Below, in pieces: positions 1 to 5,895 of a stretch of DNA of 5,895 nucleotides (within the stretch, counting starts at the first letter, position 1; each line of letters opens with the position of its first letter). The notes under the pieces were generated by a model. It ran no database searches. It was not told the origin of the DNA and saw only the letters and a list, made by a program, of their open reading frames with translations. The stretch lies in NCBI GenBank assembly GCA_022563115.1, contig JADFNY010000253.1, positions 1 to 5,895 on the forward strand. Reading direction: 5' to 3'. The translations under genes were made by a program, and so were the position numbers. Source of the DNA: Acidobacteriota bacterium (GTDB lineage Bacteria > Acidobacteriota > UBA890).

Positions 1-1449
1 GACCTGCACCTGCTCGCCTCGACCGGCCGCGTTCAGAGCCAAGATCCACTCCTTGTACCAAACGGGCCTGGCACCGGCGCGACGGGTCTTCTGCAAAAGG
101 CCCAAAGCTCTTGCCACGTTACCACTACGGCGCTCCACGTTGGCGAGGCCCAGGAGCGAGCCGGAATCTTCTGGATCGAGGTCAAGCGCCGCTTCGTACT
201 CGGCACGAGCACGCTCTAGATCATTCCACTCGGTTCGGTTTTGGTAGCCGCGGTATCGTCGCTTGCCGACCTCCGACAACAGCCTGAAGCGCGTCAAGTA
301 CTCGCTTCCAGCCGGATCCCCCTGTTGGATCAATAGGTTCCCCAGCAGGAAATGCGCCTGTGGATATTGGGGATGATCCCGCACCAGGGCACGGGCGACA
401 GCAACGGCCTCTACGTGCCGACCGAGCTTCGCCAAAATCTCGACTCTCAAGCCGGCCGCCTGCACCCCGTATCTGAATTCGGGAGCCTCCGATGACGGCC
501 CGGCGGACGGATCGGACGACGGACCGACAGGCTCGGAGCCATCGGCCGCAAGGTCCTGGAGGTAGGCCAACGCATCCTCGACGTCCGCCAGCGCAGCCAC
601 CAGTTCGCCCTCCGAGAACCGCAACCTGGCACGTTGCCATTTGGCGTGGGGATGCTGAGGATCCATCTCGAGGACGGCGGCGATCGCTTGCTCGATGGCT
701 TCGGCATCTCCCATACCAACGACTCGGAGCATCATCGCGCTCCGTTCAGGTAGAGAATCGGGGCTCAGCTCCACCGCTTTACGCGTCGATTCCAACGCCC
801 GCAGGCCCTGGCTGAGCAGGGTCTGAGCCGCGGCCAACCGCATCCACAGTGCGGGGTTCCTGGGCTGCAATTGCACCGCTTGTTCGAGCCACGCGCCAGC
901 TTCTTCGCCATTCCCCTCCTCGAGCCCGATAGCTCCGAGCCGCACGAAAGGTGCGACCCAGTCCGGTGCATCTCGAGTCAACGCGGCGAAGCGCGCCTTG
1001 GCTCCTTCGAGCCGACCGAGGCGATAGCAGAGCTCGGCACGATGGAAAGACACCGGGGCGTAGCCTGGCATCGCTGCTTGCGCTGCGATGAGCGCGTCCT
1101 GGGCCGCTTCGAACTTCCGCGCCTCCAAATGGACCTGTCCGAGCAAAAACTGGATCCGGCCCGTATCACTCTCGCCTTTCAACGCCTCTTCCAATTGCAT
1201 CACTGCAGCATCCAGCTTCCCGGTGAGAAAAAACGCCAGGCCGAGGTGATAGCGTGCCGAGGCGTTCTCCGGATCGAGGGCGACCGCGGCCTCGAGCTCC
1301 GCGACTGCGGCGGCGACTGCCCTGGCCTCCAGCAATTCAACGCCGCGGCGAAAACGCTCAGCCGCGGCTCCCGGATCCTGAAACACGATCAGCAGCAGCC
1401 ACGGCGCAAGAAAGATCGACACACGCTCCCGCCGACGGCCCTGGATCAT
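1..1449 (-). CDS. Secreted tetratricopeptide-repeat protein, 3' end cut off by the window edge
   Basis: The minus-strand frame is open from ATG at 1449 to base 1: 483 codons without a stop, so the C-terminus is missing. Residues 1-30 look like a signal peptide: basic start (RRRER, 5-9), hydrophobic core about 10-23, small-residue end GAAA with probable cleavage near residue 30. The mature part is degenerate 34-residue TPR helix pairs, at roughly 31-62, 64-97, 99-131, 132-165, 166-199, 200-233, 267-296, 325-361, 364-390 and 410-455, with typical LDPENA, LQPRNP and LDPEDS turns. A Ser/Pro/Gly-rich stretch at about 302-324 interrupts the array. TPRs bind proteins or act as scaffolds; no catalytic motif is seen. 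It starts inside the CRTAC1-like gene's stop codon (ATGA), so the two are probably translated together. Exact partner and function are unknown; the TPR assignment is secure. Confidence 0.9.
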   Translation of the reverse strand, partial: MIQGRRRERVSIFLAPWLLLIVFQDPGAAAERFRRGVELLEARAVAAAVAELEAAVALDPENASARYHLGLAFFLTGKLDAAVMQLEEALKGESDTGRIQFLLGQVHLEARKFEAAQDALIAAQAAMPGYAPVSFHRAELCYRLGRLEGAKARFAALTRDAPDWVAPFVRLGAIGLEEGNGEEAGAWLEQAVQLQPRNPALWMRLAAAQTLLSQGLRALESTRKAVELSPDSLPERSAMMLRVVGMGDAEAIEQAIAAVLEMDPQHPHAKWQRARLRFSEGELVAALADVEDALAYLQDLAADGSEPVGPSSDPSAGPSSEAPEFRYGVQAAGLRVEILAKLGRHVEAVAVARALVRDHPQYPQAHFLLGNLLIQQGDPAGSEYLTRFRLLSEVGKRRYRGYQNRTEWNDLERARAEYEAALDLDPEDSGSLLGLANVERRSGNVARALGLLQKTRRAGARPVWYKEWILALNAAGRGEQVQV

Positions 1450-3248
1450 GGGTTCCTCCTGGCGATGACGCCGCGTCCCTCGTGCAGCACGAGCCAGCCG
1501 GGCGGCTCGTTTTCCAACAACATCGAGGAACCGCCAGGCCAATCTATTTCGATGCGATCAGCCCGCCCACCGGGCAGGAAGATCAGCAGCCGCGGGTCGT
1601 TGCTGCCGAGATACCCGTCGCTGTGACGTAACTCGAACGACTGCCGCACTCCGGCCCCTTCCACGACCACTCGGGCCCCGTAACCGCTGCGATTCCCGTC
1701 CCGTCCCACCAAGGTCAATCGCAACGACGGCCAACGCATGAGGCCCTCGTTCGCTAACAGAGTCGGTGCGCCGTTGAGGTTGGTCACCAGGAGATCGAAG
1801 TCTCCGTCATTGTCGTAGTCAGCCAGGGCGGCGCTGCGAGATACGTCGAGCAGTTCCATGCCCGGTCCTCCTCCGCCTGCCTGGCGCGCTTCGATGAAAC
1901 GAGGTAGCCCGGTCTCGGTAAGTTGATTGAGGAACAAGAGATCATGCTGCTTGTAGGTCTCGACATCGGCGTCATCGACCTGGGGGTAGATGTTGCCGTT
2001 GGCAATGTAGAGGTCCTGGTCGGCGTCGCCATCGACATCGAAGAAGATGGCGGCCCACCCCATATAGGGAACCGTGGGAGCCCCCAGACCAGAGGGCTCG
2101 GTAACGTCCTCGAAACCGCAATCGCCCCTGTTGCGATAGAGGGTATTGTTATCAAACTGGAAGTTCGTCACGAATAGATCGAAGTCGCCATCGCCATCGT
2201 AGTCACCGGCGGTCACCCCCATGCCCGCCTGCGCCAGGCCACTACCGCTGAACCCGGCGCCGCTCAAGAGAGACCAATCCTGCGGAAGACCGGCCGGTCC
2301 ATGGCGGTAGAGCAAGTTCATTGTCGTGTCAGTGGCCACATAGATATCGGGGCGCCGATCGCCATCACAATCGGTGGCGACAAGGGCAAAGCCGTAGGTT
2401 GCTTGCGGATCAATCTCCGTCGCAGGCCAAGCTTCGAACGTGCCGTCTCCCTGGTTGCGGTAGAAGACGTCGCGCTCGCCCACCAGGCCCCTTGGCCCGC
2501 ACATTGTCCTTGCCCCGGTAAACTCGTACCTGCACACTAGGTCGTCCAAGCTCACATTCGCTTGCGGCTCGAGGGTGACGTAGTTGGCAACGTACAGGTC
2601 CAGATTGCCGTCTGCGTCCCAGTCGGTGAATACAGCGCTGGTGCCCCATCGGGAATCCTCAACGCCGGCGATCCATGGCGTGAAGGTGCCGTCACCGTTG
2701 TTGCGATACAGACGGTTCTGCCCGATCGCGGTGACGTAGATGTCGACGAAGCCGTCGTTGTCGACGTCGCCGGCAGCCAGTCCGTTGCCCCAGACTTTGT
2801 CGCCGGCGCCGGCAGCTCCCGGCACCTCCTCGAACAGTCCCCGATTGTTGCGGAAGAGACGATGACCGTCTTGCGGGGAGCTGCTCGGCGCTGTCGTCTC
2901 GGACCTGGTACGACCACTAGCTGGCGACAGGGATGATCTCGTCAGATGGGCTGCCGTCGCCTCAGCAGGATGGTCGGCCGGTCCCTCGAGGCCGTTGACG
3001 AGAAAGAGGTCCATCCACCCGTCGACGTCGTAGTCGAGCCAGGCCGCCCCCGACCCGCCCATTTCCGAAATGTACCTCTTGTCCGGCCCCCCATAGACGT
3101 GTTGAAAACGGATCCCGGCCTCCTCGCCCCGAGCGACGAGCTGCGAAGTCGCGACGGAGGGCGAAGTGAAAGCAGCTACCAGGGCTGCGGTGACGGCAAA
3201 AGGAGCCGTCGCTCTCGTTGGTGACGTAGGGGCGATGGTCTGATGCAC
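1446..3248 (-). CDS. CRTAC1-family exported protein with FG-GAP/VCBS repeats and C-terminal ASPIC/UnbV domain
   Basis: Complete 600-aa protein. The GTG at 3248 is the only usual start codon after an in-frame TGA 9 bases upstream; no Shine-Dalgarno is visible there, so the start is moderately sure. Residues 1-35 form a signal peptide (hydrophobic about 16-28, end near SVATS). Seven calcium-loop motifs of the DxDxDGxxD type sit at 72-80, 161-169, 209-217, 293-301, 349-357, 404-412 and 477-485, most followed by aromatic-rich YVAN/FVTN strands and YRNxGDGTF turns, as in an integrin-alpha-like beta-propeller. C239 and C250 flank the CGPRGL motif common in this family and may form a disulfide. Residues about 509-592 are an ASPIC/UnbV domain (GYGARV, HSDGYLGSN, DWPGG). 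A low-complexity Ser/Thr/Ala insert lies at 86-127. Such proteins are usually secreted Ca-stabilised binding or scaffold proteins; no enzymatic residues are apparent. First gene of the minus-strand pair. Confidence 0.93.
   Translation of the reverse strand: MHQTIAPTSPTRATAPFAVTAALVAAFTSPSVATSQLVARGEEAGIRFQHVYGGPDKRYISEMGGSGAAWLDYDVDGWMDLFLVNGLEGPADHPAEATAAHLTRSSLSPASGRTRSETTAPSSSPQDGHRLFRNNRGLFEEVPGAAGAGDKVWGNGLAAGDVDNDGFVDIYVTAIGQNRLYRNNGDGTFTPWIAGVEDSRWGTSAVFTDWDADGNLDLYVANYVTLEPQANVSLDDLVCRYEFTGARTMCGPRGLVGERDVFYRNQGDGTFEAWPATEIDPQATYGFALVATDCDGDRRPDIYVATDTTMNLLYRHGPAGLPQDWSLLSGAGFSGSGLAQAGMGVTAGDYDGDGDFDLFVTNFQFDNNTLYRNRGDCGFEDVTEPSGLGAPTVPYMGWAAIFFDVDGDADQDLYIANGNIYPQVDDADVETYKQHDLLFLNQLTETGLPRFIEARQAGGGGPGMELLDVSRSAALADYDNDGDFDLLVTNLNGAPTLLANEGLMRWPSLRLTLVGRDGNRSGYGARVVVEGAGVRQSFELRHSDGYLGSNDPRLLIFLPGGRADRIEIDWPGGSSMLLENEPPGWLVLHEGRGVIARRNP
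1455..1460 (-). promoter_or_regulatory. Strong Shine-Dalgarno site for the TPR gene
   Basis: On the minus strand a full AGGAGG lies 5 nt before the ATG at 1449, within the last codons of the upstream gene. It fixes the TPR start and, with the 4-base ATGA stop/start overlap (1449-1446), indicates translational coupling. Confidence 0.85.
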
Positions 3249-3437
3249 GACGTCGAATCAAGTGGTTATCGGTTCGCCCAAATACACAATGGAACCATGT
3301 CAACCTATCCGCTCAGGAGCCCCGATTCAACGGCGCAGCGAGGCCGGGTGAATTTCGGACCGAATGGTCAAACTGGCGGTATCATTGCAAAGATCGATTC
3401 CCTCGCGGATCGCGCGTATTCGAAAGGCTTTGACACC
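3249..3437. promoter_or_regulatory. Divergent intergenic control region
   Basis: This 189-bp gap separates the GTG of the CRTAC1-like gene (minus) from the preferred TTG of the sulfatase-TPR gene (plus), so it should hold both promoters. The right part (from about 3335) is the leader section of the direct repeat. On the minus strand there is a TTGACA (3303-3298), but no well-spaced -10 follows; a TATTTG lies only 13 nt away. A plus-strand TATCAT at 3380-3385 lacks a good -35. Neither is called as a promoter. The plus frame is open across the region from ATG 3243, but those residues do not look like a signal peptide or domain, so I treat the region as non-coding. Confidence 0.5.
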
Positions 3438-3476
3438 TTGCGGTTGTGTGCGCCAACTATCATCGGGTCGGGCGTG
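3335..3476 (+). repeat. Direct repeat, copy 1: leader plus 5' end of the sulfatase-TPR gene
   Basis: These 142 bases match 5755-5895. Over bases 3339-3476 there are 6 substitutions and one 1-bp indel (G3367 missing in copy 2), about 95% identity; a seventh mismatch is at 3338. Similarity stops abruptly left of 3335. Differences: C3369/T, A3381/C, C3383/T, T3403/G, G3448/C, T3475/C. The repeat covers about 100 bp upstream of the conserved TTG and the first 13 codons. The copies are offset by 2420 bp left of the indel and 2419 bp right of it, which is the length of one whole gene unit. Confidence 0.95.
3354..3364. promoter_or_regulatory. Small dyad in the leader, possible operator
   Basis: TTCGG-A-CCGAA is an 11-bp palindrome with a single central base. 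It is unchanged in the second repeat copy (5774-5784), inside a 28-base identical block (3339-3366), while the bases just downstream vary. Its position about 75 bp before the preferred start suits a regulator-binding site. This is only suggestive, since short dyads occur by chance. Confidence 0.25.
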
Positions 3477-5741
3477 CTTGCCATCGTCTCGCTGCTGCCG
3501 TTGACCGGTTGCTCGACCCAGCAAGACTTCGCGTCGCTGCGTGGAGATGGCGAGTACAACGTCCTGCTGATCACCCTCGACACGATTCGAGCCGACCGCC
3601 TCGGAGCCTACGGCTTCGAAGGAATCGACACACCGATCATCGATTCCCTCGCCGCTCGCGGCGTCACCTTCACCCGGGCCTACGCTCCGACTCCTCTGAC
3701 GCTGCCCTCGCACGCGTCGATTTTCTCCGGCACGTTTCCGCCCTATCACGGGGTCCGCGACAACGGTGGATTCATCGTGCCCGACGAGCTCACCATGCTC
3801 GCCGAGATTTTTGCCGCGCACGGCTACGACACGGCGGCGTTCATCGCCGCCTTCGTCCTCGACTCGAGATGGGGGCTCGATCAGGGGTTCGACACCTACG
3901 TCGACGACTTCGACGTCAGCGGACAACGTTTCATCTCGATGGGCGCGGTCCAGCGGCCCGCCAACGAGGTGGTCGACGCAGCGCTGGAGTGGTTGGGACG
4001 AGAGCGGCGCGCACCGTTTTTTCTGTGGGTCCACCTCTACGATCCGCACACGCCTTACGAAGCTCCGGAGCCCTACAAGAGCCGCTACCCACGGGCGCCC
4101 TATCTGGCTGAGATCGCCTTCACCGATAGCCAAGTGGGACGGTTGCTGGACGGCCTCGAGGTGAACGGCGCGAAAGAGGAGACCTTCGTCGTGTTGGCGG
4201 GAGACCACGGCGAAAGCCTGGGTGAGCACGGTGAGGTGCAGCACGGCTTTTTCATCTACGAAGCGGCGACGCACGTGCCGCTGATCGTCTCCACGCCCTT
4301 CGAGCAGTTCCACGGGATCGAGCGCCCGGAGGTCGTGTCTTTGGTCGACGTGATGCCCACGATCCTGGAGATGAGCGGCGTCGAGATTCCGGCCGCCGTG
4401 CAAGGGCAGAGCCTCGTGCCGCTGTTTCAATCGGGCGGCGGGACGCAGAACCGCTTCGTCTACTCGGAGACCTTCTACGCCCGCTTCCACTACGGTTGGA
4501 GCGAGCTTACCGCCATCCAGGACGAGCGTTACAAGCTGATCATGTCGCCCGACCCGGAACTGTACGACCTTGCCGAAGACCCGGGCGAGACGACCAACTT
4601 GGTGAGCCGCGAGCGCGAGCTCTTCGAACGACTCGAAGCGGTGGCCGGCGAGCTCATTCGCGAGATCAGCGAGAACGGTGGCGGGGCGGAATTCATGGCG
4701 GTAGATGAAGAGACCATGGCGAGGCTGGCCAGCCTCGGCTACCTCGGCAGCTTCTCGATGAGCGCCGACGACCCGGGGGAGAAGCTGGCGAGCCCGAGGG
4801 GAAAGATCGGCATCTACAACAAATCGATCCGCGCCCGTTGGCTGATGCAAACCGAGCGATACGACGAAGCGGAGCTGCTGCTGCAAGAGATCGTCAGCGA
4901 AGATCCGGGGGTCCTCACGGCTTATCAGACGCTGGGGCAGCTATACACGCTGCAGGAGCGCTTCGCGGATGCGGTCGACATATACAAGCAGGCGATACCG
5001 CTGAAGCCGGAGGATGCTCACGCCTACATCAATCTGGCAGAAGCGCAGCTGGAGCTCGGGCTGGTGGAAGAGGCCGAGAAGACGGCGCTCGATTCGTTCG
5101 ATTTCATCGACCCGAATGCGCACATTCTCTACTTGCTCGGGAACATCCGCCGCATGCAGAGCCGATATCGGGAGGCGATCCCGTACTACGAGCAGTGCCT
5201 TGCCCTCAATCCCGAATTCGCCGCGTCGTATTCGGGGTTGGCGGGTGCGTACTTAGAACTGGAAGACCTGCAGGCGGCTGAGGACAACGCCCGCAAGGCG
5301 CTGGCTATGAACGACTCGCTCCCCAGCATGCACTTCACGCTGGCTCGCATCCACGCAGAGAGAGGTGAGCCACAGCAGGCGGTGGCGGAATACCTACGGG
5401 AGATCGAGATCTTCCCCGATGACGTCGGGACACACTTCAATCTCGCCATGATCTATCGGGGGGTCGGGCAGAGCGTCGCAGAAGAGCGGCACCTGACGCG
5501 CGTCCTCGAGATCGACCCGGAAAATCCCCGCGGCCTCCTTTTCATGGCGCGGATGTACATGAACCGCGGCGAGAACTTCGCTCGCGCCGTCGAGATGGTG
5601 ATGGCCGCGGTTGCTGAACCGCTCGAGACGCAGGATCTTGTGCTCGGCTATTTTCTGCTCGCCGATCTCCACGGTCGGCTGGGCGACCCGGTCAAGGCGC
5701 GCGAGTACGCGCTCAAGGCTCAGAGCTTGATACAGCGCTAG
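3438..5741 (+). CDS. Lipoprotein: sulfatase/alkaline-phosphatase-superfamily domain fused to C-terminal TPR array
   Basis: From TTG 3438 the protein has 767 aa (832 if read from ATG 3243; ATG 3297 is another option). I prefer TTG: it gives a lipoprotein signal (hydrophobic about 7-21, lipobox LTGC, Cys25), has AAAGG 10 nt upstream, and is conserved in the second repeat copy, where upstream in-frame reading is blocked by TAA. Residues about 40-410 are the catalytic domain: LLITLDTIRAD (first metal Asp48), TLPSHAS with Thr88 at the nucleophile position and His92 in place of the usual Arg, HLYDPHTPY (199-207), and the second metal pair Asp256-His257 in AGDHGESLGEHG. The linker has LASLGYLG (430-437), typical as I recall of bacterial sulfatase-TPR fusions. 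Eight to nine TPRs fill about 459-765. Likely a membrane-anchored hydrolase or transferase acting outside the cytoplasm on a sulfate, phosphate or phospho-alcohol ester; substrate unknown. It lies divergent to the CRTAC1-TPR pair. Confidence 0.9.
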   Translation: MRLCAPTIIGSGVLAIVSLLPLTGCSTQQDFASLRGDGEYNVLLITLDTIRADRLGAYGFEGIDTPIIDSLAARGVTFTRAYAPTPLTLPSHASIFSGTFPPYHGVRDNGGFIVPDELTMLAEIFAAHGYDTAAFIAAFVLDSRWGLDQGFDTYVDDFDVSGQRFISMGAVQRPANEVVDAALEWLGRERRAPFFLWVHLYDPHTPYEAPEPYKSRYPRAPYLAEIAFTDSQVGRLLDGLEVNGAKEETFVVLAGDHGESLGEHGEVQHGFFIYEAATHVPLIVSTPFEQFHGIERPEVVSLVDVMPTILEMSGVEIPAAVQGQSLVPLFQSGGGTQNRFVYSETFYARFHYGWSELTAIQDERYKLIMSPDPELYDLAEDPGETTNLVSRERELFERLEAVAGELIREISENGGGAEFMAVDEETMARLASLGYLGSFSMSADDPGEKLASPRGKIGIYNKSIRARWLMQTERYDEAELLLQEIVSEDPGVLTAYQTLGQLYTLQERFADAVDIYKQAIPLKPEDAHAYINLAEAQLELGLVEEAEKTALDSFDFIDPNAHILYLLGNIRRMQSRYREAIPYYEQCLALNPEFAASYSGLAGAYLELEDLQAAEDNARKALAMNDSLPSMHFTLARIHAERGEPQQAVAEYLREIEIFPDDVGTHFNLAMIYRGVGQSVAEERHLTRVLEIDPENPRGLLFMARMYMNRGENFARAVEMVMAAVAEPLETQDLVLGYFLLADLHGRLGDPVKAREYALKAQSLIQR

Positions 5742-5756
5742 CCCGCATCTGCGGGC
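5741..5756 (+). other. GC-rich hairpin at the stop codon of the sulfatase-TPR gene
   Basis: GCCCGC-ATCT-GCGGGC is a perfect 6-bp stem with a 4-nt loop, starting at the last base of the TAG stop. No T-run follows, so it is not a canonical intrinsic terminator, though it could weaken read-through or protect a 3' end. Its right arm touches the point where the second repeat copy begins (about 5755). Confidence 0.6.
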
Positions 5757-5895
5757 AACGAGGCCGGGTGAATTTCGGACCGAATGTTAAACTGGCGGTC
5801 TTATTGCAAAGATCGATTCCCGCGCGGATCGCGCGTATTCGAAAGGCTTTGACACCTTGCGGTTGTCTGCGCCAACTATCATCGGGTCGGGCGCG
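5755..5895 (+). repeat. Direct repeat, copy 2, cut by the window end
   Basis: Matches 3335-3476 to the last base of the window, so the full repeat may be longer. A 1-bp deletion turns ATGGTCAAAC into ATGTTAAAC and puts a TAA in the frame that leads to the TTG at 5857. The dyad TTCGGACCGAA (5774-5784) and the TTG are intact. The T-to-G change at 5822 lengthens a CGCGC/GCGCG inverted repeat (5821-5835). Confidence 0.95.
5857..5895 (+). CDS. Probable start of a second sulfatase-TPR paralogue, first 13 codons only
   Basis: By homology with codons 1-13 of the upstream gene, TTG 5857 begins MRLSAPTIIGSGA, the first half of the same lipoprotein signal peptide; Cys4 becomes Ser and Val13 becomes Ala. 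The frame is open to the window edge. That it continues into a full paralogue is inferred from the repeat alone; it could equally be a fragment or a different gene behind the same leader. Confidence 0.4.
   Translation, partial: MRLSAPTIIGSGA

Noticed and set aside
221..719. Shorter minus-strand frames (221-640, 447-719) with Arg/Pro/Gly-rich products
   Set aside because: They are alternative frames within the continuous TPR gene that runs from 1449 to base 1.
871..1626. 251-codon plus-strand frame opposite the TPR/CRTAC1 junction
   Set aside because: It shares codon phase with the minus-strand TPR gene and shows no motif or ribosome site; it is an antisense shadow.
2962..3303. Minus-strand 113-codon frame as an alternative N-terminus for the CRTAC1-like gene
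   Set aside because: It is in a different frame from the FG-GAP protein, runs through its signal-peptide region with an Arg-rich product, and would need a frameshift to join.
3430..3463. TTGACA (3430-3435) and TATCAT (3458-3463) as a sigma-70 promoter
   Set aside because: The spacing is 22 bp, too long, and the -10 would lie inside the signal-peptide codons.
3335..3476. Repeat as an insertion-sequence end or MITE
   Set aside because: It has no terminal inverted repeats or target-site duplication, and it includes the start of a coding gene; tandem gene duplication explains it better.
3327..4886. 519-codon open frame antisense to the sulfatase-TPR gene
   Set aside because: Its protein is rich in Arg, His and Val with no domain, and it lies opposite clear catalytic motifs; such long antisense frames are common in GC-rich genes.
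5741..5756. Rho-independent terminator after the sulfatase-TPR gene
   Set aside because: The stem is good but it is followed by AACGAGG, with no T-run.

Overview
The window is about 60-65% GC (by eye) and densely coding. It carries exported, repeat-rich proteins: a CRTAC1-type FG-GAP/ASPIC protein, a TPR protein, and an alkaline-phosphatase-superfamily 'sulfatase' fused to TPRs. By general knowledge this repertoire fits a large-genome Gram-negative bacterium such as Acidobacteriota, a myxobacterial/delta-proteobacterial lineage or Planctomycetota. No RNA gene, IS, CRISPR or phage gene is present, and taxonomy cannot be fixed from these genes.

Layout. Bases 1-1449 (minus strand) are the first 483 codons of a secreted TPR protein whose 3' end lies beyond the left edge. 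It is the second gene of a minus-strand pair. The first gene (3248-1446) is a complete 600-aa CRTAC1-like protein with seven DxDxDGxxD calcium-loop repeats and a C-terminal ASPIC/UnbV domain. The two overlap by ATGA, with a strong Shine-Dalgarno before the second start. A divergent control region (3249-3437) separates this operon from a plus-strand lipoprotein gene. That gene (about 3438-5741) encodes a phosphatase/sulfatase-fold domain followed by 8-9 TPRs. Its nucleophile position is threonine (TLPSH) rather than the Cys/Ser of a formylglycine sulfatase.

The most notable feature is a direct repeat. About 140 bp of leader plus the first codons of the sulfatase-TPR gene (3335-3476) recur at 5755-5895 with 7 substitutions and one 1-bp deletion, starting 14 bases after the gene's stop codon. 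The window therefore appears to hold one full unit (about 2.42 kb) of a tandem gene array and the start of the next unit. The second copy also helps locate the true start. Its frame is closed by TAA upstream of a TTG codon conserved in both copies, and in the complete gene that TTG gives a normal lipoprotein signal peptide.

Taken together, all genes look extracytoplasmic: two soluble secreted repeat proteins translated together, facing a membrane-anchored hydrolase/transferase with its own protein-interaction domain. A shared envelope or surface-polymer function is an inference; no substrate can be read from the sequence.
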